Origin: Mangrovivirga halotolerans
Lineage (GTDB): Bacteria > Bacteroidota > Bacteroidia > Cytophagales > Cyclobacteriaceae
Direction: 5' to 3'
NCBI RefSeq assembly: GCF_026241165.1
Contig: NZ_JAPFQN010000001.1
Coordinates: forward strand, 124,001-188,000
DNA: 64,000 nt
A program made the translations under genes and the position numbers. The notes below the pieces were generated by a model. It saw only the letters and a program-made list of their open reading frames with translations, was not told the origin of the DNA and ran no database searches. Shown one piece after another: positions 38,587 through 46,543 of the stretch. Numbering within the stretch: the first letter of the stretch is position 1; each line of letters starts with the position of its first letter.

Positions 38587-39606
38587 ATGATCAAGATCAG
38601 AGAAAAGGCAGATTTAAAAAACTACCACACTTTTGGAGTACCGGCTATCGCTGAATATTTAACAGAAATACATTCGATAGAAGAAATCAGAGAGGCAATA
38701 GATTATGCCAGGTCTCATAATCTACAATTAAATGTATTTGGTGGGGGTAGTAATGTTCTTTTCAAAAACAACCCTCAGGGGCTCACCGTTGTAAATAAAA
38801 TTACAGGAATTGAAGTAGTACAGGAAACAGACAAAGAAGTTGAATTAAGTGTAGGTGCCGGAGAAATATGGCATGACTTTGTACTGTATTGCCTTGATCA
38901 TAAATATTATGGCATAGAAAATCTTTCTTTGATCCCAGGAACAGTCGGAGCAGCTCCTATGCAAAACATTGGTGCTTATGGAGTTGAAATAAAAGAAGTT
39001 TTCAAACACCTAGATGCTGTTCACAGAGAAACAAAGGAATTGGAAAGGTTCAATAACGAGGAATGCCAATTCGGATATCGAACCAGTGTTTTTAAAACTT
39101 CCCAGCGTGATAATTACATAATTGCCAGGGTTAATTTTATTCTCTCAAAAGTTCCTGCACCAAATATTTCTTATGGAGCTATCTCGAACACTCTTGAGGA
39201 AATGGGAATATCCTCTCCTACTCCCAGGGATGTTAGTAATGCAGTTATCCAAATCAGAAGCTCAAAACTCCCTGACCCAAAACAGATCGGTAATGCAGGT
39301 AGCTTCTTTAAAAACCCCAGTATTCCATCTGAGGAGTATGCCAGATTAAAAACTAAATTCCCTGAAATCCCGGGTTACTCCCAACCAGATGAAACTGTAA
39401 AAGTTCCTGCTGGATGGTTAATAGAACAATGTGGATGGAAAGGTAAAAAAGTCGGAAATACCGGTGCACACAAAAAGCAAGCCCTTGTTCTCGTTAATTA
39501 CGGAAATGCAAAAGGACAGGAAATTTATGATCTGTCGGAACAAATTTTAAAAAGTGTCCACGATAAATTCGGTATAGATTTAGAACGTGAAGTAAATATC
39601 ATCTAG
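38587..39606 (+). CDS. murB: UDP-N-acetylenolpyruvoylglucosamine reductase
   Basis: MurB reduces UDP-GlcNAc-enolpyruvate to UDP-MurNAc, an early cytoplasmic step of peptidoglycan synthesis. The 339 residues show the FAD-binding segment NVFGGGSNVLF near 50, LSLIPGTVGAAPMQNIGAYG near 118, FGYRTSVFK near 160 (type I MurB), the active-site Ser in GNAGSFFKNP near 240 and the C-terminal GWLIEQCGWKG. Its stop codon overlaps the stop of the convergent dCMP deaminase by 4 bp. Confidence 0.97.
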   Translation: MIKIREKADLKNYHTFGVPAIAEYLTEIHSIEEIREAIDYARSHNLQLNVFGGGSNVLFKNNPQGLTVVNKITGIEVVQETDKEVELSVGAGEIWHDFVLYCLDHKYYGIENLSLIPGTVGAAPMQNIGAYGVEIKEVFKHLDAVHRETKELERFNNEECQFGYRTSVFKTSQRDNYIIARVNFILSKVPAPNISYGAISNTLEEMGISSPTPRDVSNAVIQIRSSKLPDPKQIGNAGSFFKNPSIPSEEYARLKTKFPEIPGYSQPDETVKVPAGWLIEQCGWKGKKVGNTGAHKKQALVLVNYGNAKGQEIYDLSEQILKSVHDKFGIDLEREVNII

Positions 39607-40085
39607 ATCATATGAGTAACATTACTCAGGTTTCCACTATATTGCTCTGTTTCAACCCCGAATTTGCTTAAAAAATCCACCCCTTCATCAGTTGGCAGGC
39701 CTTTATATTCTGCATAAGATTTTAGGAATATCACTTTTCTGATACCCATACTATAAATAATTCTTGCACAAGCAATGCAAGGTGACAGAGTAACATAAAG
39801 CGTAGATCCCGATACAGAAGCATTATTCTTTACAGCATAGATTATAGCATTTTGCTCTGCATGCAAGGCTAAGGTACAACTACCTTTACTATCTCTCCCA
39901 CACCCTTTATCCGGAAATTCTTCATCACAGTTGTGTGTTCCTGCAGGCGGACCATTATAACCAATACTTATTATTCTGGTTTCTTTAACCAGTACTGCTC
40001 CGACATGTCGCCGGATACAATGAGAACGTTTTGCCAGATTAACAGCAAGTTCCATAAAAATATCATCGAATTGTGGTCGTTCCAT
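39603..40085 (-). CDS. Deoxycytidylate (dCMP) deaminase
   Basis: A 160-residue zinc deaminase producing dUMP from dCMP for thymidylate synthesis. Zinc and catalytic residues are H75-A-E77 (LHAEQNAI) and C103/C106 (PCIACARII). A second Cys/His cluster (H51, C53, C62, C70) in the insert matches the structural zinc site of this family (ComEB/DCTD type). Length is typical. The gene converges on murB, overlapping 4 bp at the stops, and is divergent from the DUF2911 gene. Confidence 0.95.
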   Translation of the reverse strand: MERPQFDDIFMELAVNLAKRSHCIRRHVGAVLVKETRIISIGYNGPPAGTHNCDEEFPDKGCGRDSKGSCTLALHAEQNAIIYAVKNNASVSGSTLYVTLSPCIACARIIYSMGIRKVIFLKSYAEYKGLPTDEGVDFLSKFGVETEQYSGNLSNVTHMI

Positions 40086-40094
40086 TTATATAGA

Positions 40095-40128
40095 TTTGGA
40101 AATTAAGCACATTTATTGTGTATATTTG
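40095..40128 (+). promoter_or_regulatory. Candidate promoter for the DUF2911 gene
   Basis: TTTG at 40095-40098, 22 bp spacer, TATATTTG at 40121-40128. Predicted leader about 25 nt before the ATG at 40157. Confidence 0.4.
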
Positions 40129-40156
40129 GCAATATTAAGAATAAATACAAAAACAA

Positions 40157-40696
40157 ATGAACCAATTAACCACTGTCTTTTTAATCTTTTTATTTTCTTC
40201 GACCCTGAACGTGTTTGCTCAGGAGGCTGTCACTCCAAGATTGAGCCCTCTGGAGGTCAAAACAGTAAAAAATGAAGATTCATATGTAAAGGTAACTTAT
40301 TCTCGTCCCCATAAAAGAGACAGAGTAATATTTGGCGACCTGGTACCTTATGGTAAGGTCTGGCGATTAGGTGCTAATGAAGCAACTGAGATCACGATTA
40401 CTGAGGATATTAAAATTGCAGGAAGAGACCTTGAAGCAGGAACATACTCTTTGTTTGCTATTCCGCAGGAAGACAAGTGGAATATAATTGTAAATAAAGA
40501 ACTTGGTCTGTGGGGAGCTTACAATTATAATAAAGAAAATGATGTGATGAGGTTTGATGTACCAACAGCAGAAACTAAAGAAACATGGGAAGCATTTACA
40601 ATTGATTTTGAACAAAGACAGGACAAGACATATATGACTATGACCTGGGACAAAACAAAAGTGAGCATCCCGATCGATTTTCAAATTTCAGAATAA
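40157..40696 (+). CDS. DUF2911 domain-containing secreted protein
   Basis: A 179-residue protein with a Sec signal peptide (VFLIFLFSSTLNVFA, cleavage near residue 21). The body matches my recollection of DUF2911: KVTYSRPHKRDR-IFGDLVPYGKVWRLGANEAT, then AGTYSLFAIPQEDKWNIIVNKE and YNKENDVMRFDV. These small periplasmic beta proteins are common in Bacteroidota and Gemmatimonadota, often as secreted paralogues; function is unknown. Monocistronic, with a terminator. Confidence 0.88.
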   Translation: MNQLTTVFLIFLFSSTLNVFAQEAVTPRLSPLEVKTVKNEDSYVKVTYSRPHKRDRVIFGDLVPYGKVWRLGANEATEITITEDIKIAGRDLEAGTYSLFAIPQEDKWNIIVNKELGLWGAYNYNKENDVMRFDVPTAETKETWEAFTIDFEQRQDKTYMTMTWDKTKVSIPIDFQISE

Positions 40697-40703
40697 AAAA
40701 AAC

Positions 40704-40730
40704 AGCCCGGTATAACCGGGCTATTTTTTT
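40704..40730. terminator. Bidirectional terminator
   Basis: Stem AGCCCGG / CCGGGCT with a 5-nt loop, T7 on the plus side and A8 before the stem (T8 on the minus strand), between the convergent DUF2911 and propeller genes. Confidence 0.88.
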
Positions 40731-41913
40731 ATCCCTCTTTGTTATACGAAACTTTATATATCGTTCCTGAATAATCATCTGATATCATCAGGGATCCGTT
40801 TTCTAATTCAATCACATCGACAGGCCTTCCCCATACGGTTTGCTCTTCCTCATTTAACCATCCGTCAATAAAAGGCTTGTAGCTAGTACCTTCTCCGTTT
40901 TTAAGATCGACCATAGTTATTCGATAACCTATTTTCTTACTACGGTTCCAGCTTCCGTGCTCAGCAATGAGTGCCTTTCCTTTATATTCTTCCGGGAAAT
41001 CCCCTCCTGAGTAAATAGTTAATCCTAAAGGAGCCACATGAGGTCCTAGATTTTGCGCTGGTCTGACAAAATCAGAGCAAGGCCTTCGCTCCCCAAATTC
41101 CGGATCAGCAATATCTCCACCATGACAATAGGGGTATCCAAAATGCATTCCTTTTTCGGGAGCATAATTTAATTCACATGGAGGATAATTATCACCAAGA
41201 TGATCCCTGCCATTATCTGTGAAATACATTTTTTTTGTTTCAGGATGCCATGTAAATCCCACAGTATTTCTTACCCCCTCAGCGTAAATTTCCATGTTAC
41301 TACCATCAGGATTCATTCTCGTTATTGTCGCAAAAATTTCATCCTCACTTTTACAAATATTACATGGTGCCCCTACCGGTACATATAATTTATCATCAGG
41401 ACCAAAAGCTATATATTTCCATCCATGATGTGTTTTTTCAGGGTAATCATCATAAACCACTTCTGGTTCCGGTGGGGTTTCCAGGTTATTCAGAATATCC
41501 GGATACTTTAAGATTCTGTTAATTTCTGCTACATAAAGATCCCCTTTCCGGAAGGCCACGCCGTTTGGCTGCCATAGGTCTTCATCAATAATATGGACAG
41601 TTTCACCATAGCCATCATTATCTTTATCTTCCACGGCATAAACTTTCTCGGCGTTTCTGGACCCCACAAATAGAATGTTATTATCAGCCATATCAATTGA
41701 CCTCGCATTTTCTACCCTGGCATAAACTGAAATTTCAAATCCTTCAGGTAAATTTAATTCATCCATTTTCAAACCATCATCATTAGCCCATTCATCCGGA
41801 GCATTTACTGTGGCCTCAACGGTATCCTCCTTTGCTTCTTCATCATTACTACAAGAAAAACTACCGAGTAATACTACTGCTATAAATATGTTGTTAAATA
41901 GTTTAATTTTCAT
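40729..41913 (-). CDS. Sorbosone dehydrogenase-like beta-propeller lipoprotein
   Basis: A 394-residue lipoprotein (lipobox GSFSC, Cys21, followed by an acidic linker) of the glucose/sorbosone dehydrogenase family, a six-bladed propeller that in characterised members uses PQQ to oxidise sugars. Landmarks: LPEGFEISVYA, NGVAFRKGDLYVAE, HHGWKYIAFGPDDKLYVPVGA, GVRNTVGFTWHPETKKMYFTDNGRD and ALIAEHGSWNRS. A CNIC segment and further cysteines suggest disulfides or a metal site; there is no CxxCH haem motif. Cofactor and substrate are unproven. Confidence 0.86.
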   Translation of the reverse strand: MKIKLFNNIFIAVVLLGSFSCSNDEEAKEDTVEATVNAPDEWANDDGLKMDELNLPEGFEISVYARVENARSIDMADNNILFVGSRNAEKVYAVEDKDNDGYGETVHIIDEDLWQPNGVAFRKGDLYVAEINRILKYPDILNNLETPPEPEVVYDDYPEKTHHGWKYIAFGPDDKLYVPVGAPCNICKSEDEIFATITRMNPDGSNMEIYAEGVRNTVGFTWHPETKKMYFTDNGRDHLGDNYPPCELNYAPEKGMHFGYPYCHGGDIADPEFGERRPCSDFVRPAQNLGPHVAPLGLTIYSGGDFPEEYKGKALIAEHGSWNRSKKIGYRITMVDLKNGEGTSYKPFIDGWLNEEEQTVWGRPVDVIELENGSLMISDDYSGTIYKVSYNKEG

Positions 41914-41972
41914 GGTAACATTATTTTAATCGACTAGCATATTATAATCTATTAAACTCTTTCGAATGATTA

Positions 41973-42004
41973 TTGTTCCATATGCGCTAATTAATGTAGT
42001 TTTG
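41973..42004 (+). promoter_or_regulatory. Candidate promoter for ABC-F gene, nearly leaderless
   Basis: TTG at 41973-41975, 21 bp spacer, TAGTTTTG at 41997-42004. The -7 element ends only 4 bp before the ATG at 42009, so transcription would start at or just after the start codon unless another promoter is used. Confidence 0.4.
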
Positions 42005-42008
42005 CAAA

Positions 42009-43946
42009 ATGATTTCAATTTCGGAACTATCTTATTTTCTCGGAGACAGAGCTTTATATAAAAATTCTTCATTACATATCTATTCAAAAGATAAAATAGC
42101 CCTGGTCGGGCTTAATGGTACTGGTAAATCAACATTGCTAAAGTTAATCAATGGCGATCTGACCCCAGACGAAGGCTCTATTTCTAAAAGTAAGGAATGT
42201 ACAATTGGATATCTGAACCAGGATTTGCTTTCATTTATCAGTGATGATCCAATTCTTGATGTAGCCATGCAGGCTTTTAGTGATTTGATCCATGTTAAAC
42301 ATAAAATGGATGAATTAGCTAAAAAAATGGAGACGGATTACAGTGAAGAAGTACTAAATGAATACAGCAAGTTACAGGATATATTTGAAAGCAATAATGG
42401 ATACTCATTACAGTCATCTGCCGAAGAAGTATTAGAAGGAATTGGTTTTAAAACTTCAGATCTTCAACGGCCTCTCAAGGAATTCTCTGGAGGTTGGAGA
42501 ATGAGAGTTATGCTGGCAAAATTGCTCCTGGAGAAACCATCACTATTGATGTTGGATGAGCCAACAAACCACCTTGACCTTCCTTCAATTCAATGGCTGG
42601 AAAATTATCTGATGAATTATTCAGGTGCTGTAATTATCGTTTCCCACGATAGGGAATTTCTGGATAGGGCCACCAGCAAAACCGTTGAAATATCTCAGCA
42701 ACAGTTAAATGTTTATAATGGTAACTATTCTTTTTTCCTCGAAGAAAAAGAACAACGCAAAGAGCTCCAGCAAAATGCATATGAAAATCAGCAGCAAAAA
42801 ATAAAGCAAACAGAGAAGTTCATCGAGCGCTTTCGAGCCAAAGCTACTAAGGCCAAGCAAGTGCAATCCAGAGTTAAGGCTCTAGAGAGAATGGATATGA
42901 TCGAGGAAGTTCAGGATGAAACAGTCGATATAAACTTTTCATTTTCTTTATCAAGACCATCTGGTAAGCAGGTAATGACATTTAATGAAGTAGAAAAAAG
43001 CTACGGAGATAAAGAAGTGATCAAAGATGCAACTCAGCATATTCTAAGAGGAGACAAAATAGCTTTGATCGGAGCCAATGGAAAGGGAAAATCAACAATG
43101 CTTCGCATCATAGCAAATGATGAGAATTTTGATGGTGAGAGAATCGAAGGCCATAATGTACACTTATCCTTTTTCGCCCAGCATCAACTTGAGGCACTCA
43201 ACTTAAGAAACACCATTATACAAGAATTAATGGAGAGTGGTAGTGGTAAGAGTGAGTTAGAGTTAAGAAATTTATTAGGATGTTTTTTGTTTACTGGTGA
43301 TGATGTTCATAAGCCAATCAAAGTTTTATCAGGAGGAGAAAAATCAAGGGTAGCATTAGCTAAAACTATCATTTCAGAAGCCAATTTTCTACTACTGGAT
43401 GAACCTACAAACCATTTAGATTTCTTTTCTGTAGATATGTTGATCCAAGCCTTAGATCAATACAAAGGTACTTTTGTTACTGTTAGTCACAACCGACACT
43501 TTATTAAATCAGTTGCAAACAAAATATGGTACATAGATCAGGGTATTTTAAAAGAATATCCTGGTACTTATGAAGAGTTTGAACTTTGGCTAAAAGAAAA
43601 TGACATTACTCTTGATAAGGATGCTAAACCTTCGCCATTAGAAAAGAAAAAAGTTGAGAATAAAAAAGAGAAACAAAAGACCACCGATCAAGATGTCTTT
43701 AAGGAGAAGCAAAAATCGTTAAAAAAGCTTCAGAAAGAAGTAGATGATGTTGAAAAAGAAATCTCTGTTCTGGAATCTGAAAAGGAAAAACTAGAAAGCG
43801 AATTAGCAAAACCGGAAACTTTCTCTGATGAAGAAAAGTCAACAGCGTTAACAGAGCGATACGAAGAAGTTAAAGATAAACTACAGTCGCTAAGTGATAC
43901 CTGGCTTGTATTAGTTGATGAGCTAGAAAATTCGGATGATATATAA
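42009..43946 (+). CDS. ABC-F family ATPase (ribosome-associated)
   Basis: A 645-residue soluble protein with two ABC cassettes and no membrane domain, the ABC-F layout; members act on the ribosomal E site in translation or antibiotic protection. Cassette 1: Walker A GLNGTGKST near 35, signature FSGGWRMRV, Walker B LLMLDEPTNHLD. Cassette 2: Walker A GANGKGKST near 358, signature LSGGEKSRV, LLLDEPTNHLD. The basic interdomain linker with QQKIKQTEKFIERFRAKATKA is the P-site-reaching arm. The last ~100 residues form a Lys/Glu-rich coiled coil as in Uup. Housekeeping (Uup/EttA-like) is favoured over resistance. Confidence 0.92.
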   Translation: MISISELSYFLGDRALYKNSSLHIYSKDKIALVGLNGTGKSTLLKLINGDLTPDEGSISKSKECTIGYLNQDLLSFISDDPILDVAMQAFSDLIHVKHKMDELAKKMETDYSEEVLNEYSKLQDIFESNNGYSLQSSAEEVLEGIGFKTSDLQRPLKEFSGGWRMRVMLAKLLLEKPSLLMLDEPTNHLDLPSIQWLENYLMNYSGAVIIVSHDREFLDRATSKTVEISQQQLNVYNGNYSFFLEEKEQRKELQQNAYENQQQKIKQTEKFIERFRAKATKAKQVQSRVKALERMDMIEEVQDETVDINFSFSLSRPSGKQVMTFNEVEKSYGDKEVIKDATQHILRGDKIALIGANGKGKSTMLRIIANDENFDGERIEGHNVHLSFFAQHQLEALNLRNTIIQELMESGSGKSELELRNLLGCFLFTGDDVHKPIKVLSGGEKSRVALAKTIISEANFLLLDEPTNHLDFFSVDMLIQALDQYKGTFVTVSHNRHFIKSVANKIWYIDQGILKEYPGTYEEFELWLKENDITLDKDAKPSPLEKKKVENKKEKQKTTDQDVFKEKQKSLKKLQKEVDDVEKEISVLESEKEKLESELAKPETFSDEEKSTALTERYEEVKDKLQSLSDTWLVLVDELENSDDI

Positions 43947-44360
43947 TTAAATTTCTTCATTGAAATTATTTTTTTCCAAGTGTAATCTATACACTATTTC
44001 GTCTAATGTTCTTTCCAACACAAAAAGTGTGCCCGAGTTTATCCTTTTGAAGGATCCATCAAAAACATGACTTACATCACTTACTTCACCAATAGAATTA
44101 ATAAACTTGATTTTATCATTTATTAACCGGTATTTACCATCAGCAATTTTTTTACCTTCAATAATCAACTCATAATTTCCTGAGTTGAACGATACTTCAA
44201 AAGTTTCCTCTTCAGATTTATCCTCACCATCAACTTTATATAATACTCCGGTGTAAGTGCCATATTCCGGATATGTCTTTGCCGATGTTAAATTAAATAT
44301 CGCATCTAATATTATAATTAGAAAAACTGCCGCCACTATTGCCGTAAAACCTTTTTTCAT
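43947..44360 (-). CDS. Hypothetical membrane-anchored protein
   Basis: An unrecognised 137-residue protein. Residues 5-25 form a hydrophobic signal or anchor (AIVAAVFLIIILDAIFNL) with no lipobox. The remainder is predicted beta-rich with repeated short strands (GTYTGVLYKVDG, YELIIEGKKIADGKYRLIND, FVLERTLDEIVYRLHL), compatible with a small lipocalin-like or META-type barrel. Its stop codon abuts the stop of the convergent ABC-F gene. No operon partner; 111 bp separate it from the sigma factor operon end. Confidence 0.72.
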   Translation of the reverse strand: MKKGFTAIVAAVFLIIILDAIFNLTSAKTYPEYGTYTGVLYKVDGEDKSEEETFEVSFNSGNYELIIEGKKIADGKYRLINDKIKFINSIGEVSDVSHVFDGSFKRINSGTLFVLERTLDEIVYRLHLEKNNFNEEI

Positions 44361-44471
44361 TGTGAATTGTTTGCTAAAACCATAAAATGTGATTTTATGG
44401 ATAAAAAATTATAATTAACTAATCACATCCATTAAACTATGGACACACATAAGAAGAGAATAGTTGTAAAC

Positions 44472-45977
44472 TTATTTAAATTTGTATTTCAAACCTGCTG
44501 ATAACATTAGCGAATAAGGGTTTGAATTAAGACTAGTGCCTACTTTGGTATAAGATGAAATAGCATGGGTGTATTGAGGCTTTAATAAAAGCCTTAAATT
44601 ACTTTTCAAGTCATAAGATAACATCAGAGCACCCGAAGCTCTGAAATTAAAAGAATTATATGGAGATTCTCCATCGTTCCCAAATCTAGTAACTTCATAC
44701 AGACCATGACGGGCTGTGACCTTACCAGCCATAAATACATCAGTAATTACACCTGCATTTCCTGTGATAGAAAATCTTTTATCTAATAAAATATAGCCTG
44801 CTTCTAGAGGAAAACTAAGGTATTCATAGGCAGTGGTTAATTCGGTATCAGGAATATACGACAGTTCAGTAGTATTTCTTTGTTCCTTTAAGTCCCTAAT
44901 ATTTGTTATGTTCAAAGTTTCAGAAACACTATTGAGATCTCTTGAAAAAGCTACATTTGAGGAACTTATTGCCTCCTGATATAAGTAATTCAATCCGCCT
45001 TGAAGAACTACCCTATCGGTGAGTTTACCACCTAGTTCAAGGCCTGCAACATAACTAGGTCCCGGTATTGCATCAGTATTAAAACCAGATGTTTCAGTCA
45101 AGACCATAGGTTCAATCTCTTCTTCCATTAACTCAGCTAACGTCAGCTCACTTTGAGAGAAATTCTGATTCACTGACCCAGATCCCATATTAAATCCTAA
45201 CCAAATGTTTTCAGCTCTTTTGCTATTTGGTTTTCTAATGCTTTGAGGTTTTAATCTGGTAACTTTATCCCAATCCAAAACAATAACTCCATTTAGTTCC
45301 GGATCTTCAGTATTAACTTCCAGATTATATGCAAATGCTCTTCCGGAAAGGAAGTCAAGCTGTTGCTCATTCTCATCTTGAGAATATAAAAATTTATCTA
45401 CCTTAGGATCATTGTCCTGGGTATTAACAAAGGTACTTGCAAAAGTATTTCCGGAGTTTTCTTCTGTAAAATATTGAGTAGCATCCTTATTTCCTTTTGA
45501 AGGTAAAGACTGGTCAGTAATTTTCAGATCTTCATCTTTTACCCTGTTTTTTAGGGAACTCTCCTTAAGTTCTGTTCCGGCAATTAGTGGAGAATATTCA
45601 TCATTTCCGGAAATCTCAATATTTTGATTTTTCTTGTTACTCGATTCAAAAGGATTTATTTGATTGCCCTGTTTTTCAAATTCTGTATTTGAAACTGCAA
45701 ATTGAGTTTGTTCAGAACTTAAATTTGCTATTTCATCTTTTAGTTCAGAATTCTGATTAAACAAATAACCTCCTAATCCTCCGAGACCTATTAATAGTAA
45801 TAATAAACTAGCTGCAATTCTTCTGTAAAAACGGGCAGTATTTTTGTATTTGGAGGCTCTGTCAGCATCCATAGCAGACTTAACACCTCTCCATGCTGAT
45901 GGTGGGGGTGTTACTTCCAGATCATTGAGTCTATTTACCCAATATTCTTTGGTATGGTCGCTATCTTGCTCTTTCAT
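44472..45977 (-). CDS. Envelope-spanning anti-sigma-like / outer membrane beta-barrel protein
   Basis: A 501-residue protein with an unusual predicted topology. Residues 1-50 are a charged cytoplasmic segment (EYWVNRLNDLEV...SAWRGVKSAM), 53-73 are one transmembrane helix, about 75-250 are a polar, low-complexity periplasmic region, and about 255-501 are a PorT-like outer membrane barrel of paired strands (YVAGLELGGKLTDRVVLQGG, LSFPLEAGYILLDKRFSIT) ending in SAGLKYKFK. It overlaps the ECF sigma factor gene by 17 bp, so the short N-terminus is probably its anti-sigma part. I recall this sigma-barrel pairing from other Bacteroidota. Barrel assignment is by pattern only. Confidence 0.75.
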   Translation of the reverse strand: MKEQDSDHTKEYWVNRLNDLEVTPPPSAWRGVKSAMDADRASKYKNTARFYRRIAASLLLLLIGLGGLGGYLFNQNSELKDEIANLSSEQTQFAVSNTEFEKQGNQINPFESSNKKNQNIEISGNDEYSPLIAGTELKESSLKNRVKDEDLKITDQSLPSKGNKDATQYFTEENSGNTFASTFVNTQDNDPKVDKFLYSQDENEQQLDFLSGRAFAYNLEVNTEDPELNGVIVLDWDKVTRLKPQSIRKPNSKRAENIWLGFNMGSGSVNQNFSQSELTLAELMEEEIEPMVLTETSGFNTDAIPGPSYVAGLELGGKLTDRVVLQGGLNYLYQEAISSSNVAFSRDLNSVSETLNITNIRDLKEQRNTTELSYIPDTELTTAYEYLSFPLEAGYILLDKRFSITGNAGVITDVFMAGKVTARHGLYEVTRFGNDGESPYNSFNFRASGALMLSYDLKSNLRLLLKPQYTHAISSYTKVGTSLNSNPYSLMLSAGLKYKFK

Positions 45978-46512
45978 TTTTAAAAATATCTCTCTGCCGA
46001 GCCATTTCTCTTAACAATTGTCTGGCCCGTGCAAATTGCGATTTGGATGTTCCTTCAGAAATTTCAAGCATTTCTGCTATTTCACTATGTTTATATCCTT
46101 CAACAGCATATAAGTTAAAAATCACTCTACATCCATCAGGCAATGACTTTATCATTTTCAGCAAGTCCTGATGATTTAGATTATTTAAAGCATCAATTCC
46201 TGGCATAACAATATTTGCATCAGCCACATCTACCATCGGAAACATATAAAGTTTGCTACGCTGACTATTAATCGCTGTATTTATAACAATTCTCTTAATC
46301 CAATATCCGAGGGAAGACTCTCCTTTATAAGTTGAAATCTTCCTGAAAACTTTTATAAATGCTTCCTGTAAAATATCTTCAGCTTCTAACGTTGACTTAC
46401 TATATCGAAGACATACGGCATACATGCTCGGAGAAAATTGCTGATACAATTCCTCTTGAGCTTTTGGATCTTGCCTTTTACAAGCTTCAATAAGTAATTT
46501 TTCGTTAGCCAT
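45961..46512 (-). CDS. ECF RNA polymerase sigma factor
   Basis: A 183-residue ECF sigma factor. Region 2 lies at about 22-90 (YAVCLRYSKSTLEAEDILQEAFIKVF, then ISTYKGESSLGYWIKRIVIN, the -10 binding part), and region 4 at about 118-170 (LPDGCRVIFNLYAVEGYKHSEIAEML, SEGTSKSQFARARQLLRE, the -35 helix-turn-helix). No extra C-terminal domain. It is directly followed, with 17 bp overlap, by the membrane-spanning partner. The divergent DUF5103 gene starts 31 bp away, a gap too small for two full promoters without overlap. Confidence 0.94.
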   Translation of the reverse strand: MANEKLLIEACKRQDPKAQEELYQQFSPSMYAVCLRYSKSTLEAEDILQEAFIKVFRKISTYKGESSLGYWIKRIVINTAINSQRSKLYMFPMVDVADANIVMPGIDALNNLNHQDLLKMIKSLPDGCRVIFNLYAVEGYKHSEIAEMLEISEGTSKSQFARARQLLREMARQRDIFKNERAR

Positions 46513-46543
46513 GCGTTAGTACTAAGACACTAAAATAATAATT

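Noticed and set aside
40729-41913. Cytochrome c-type haem protein
   Set aside because: The cysteine-rich CNIC segment lacks the CxxCH haem attachment motif.
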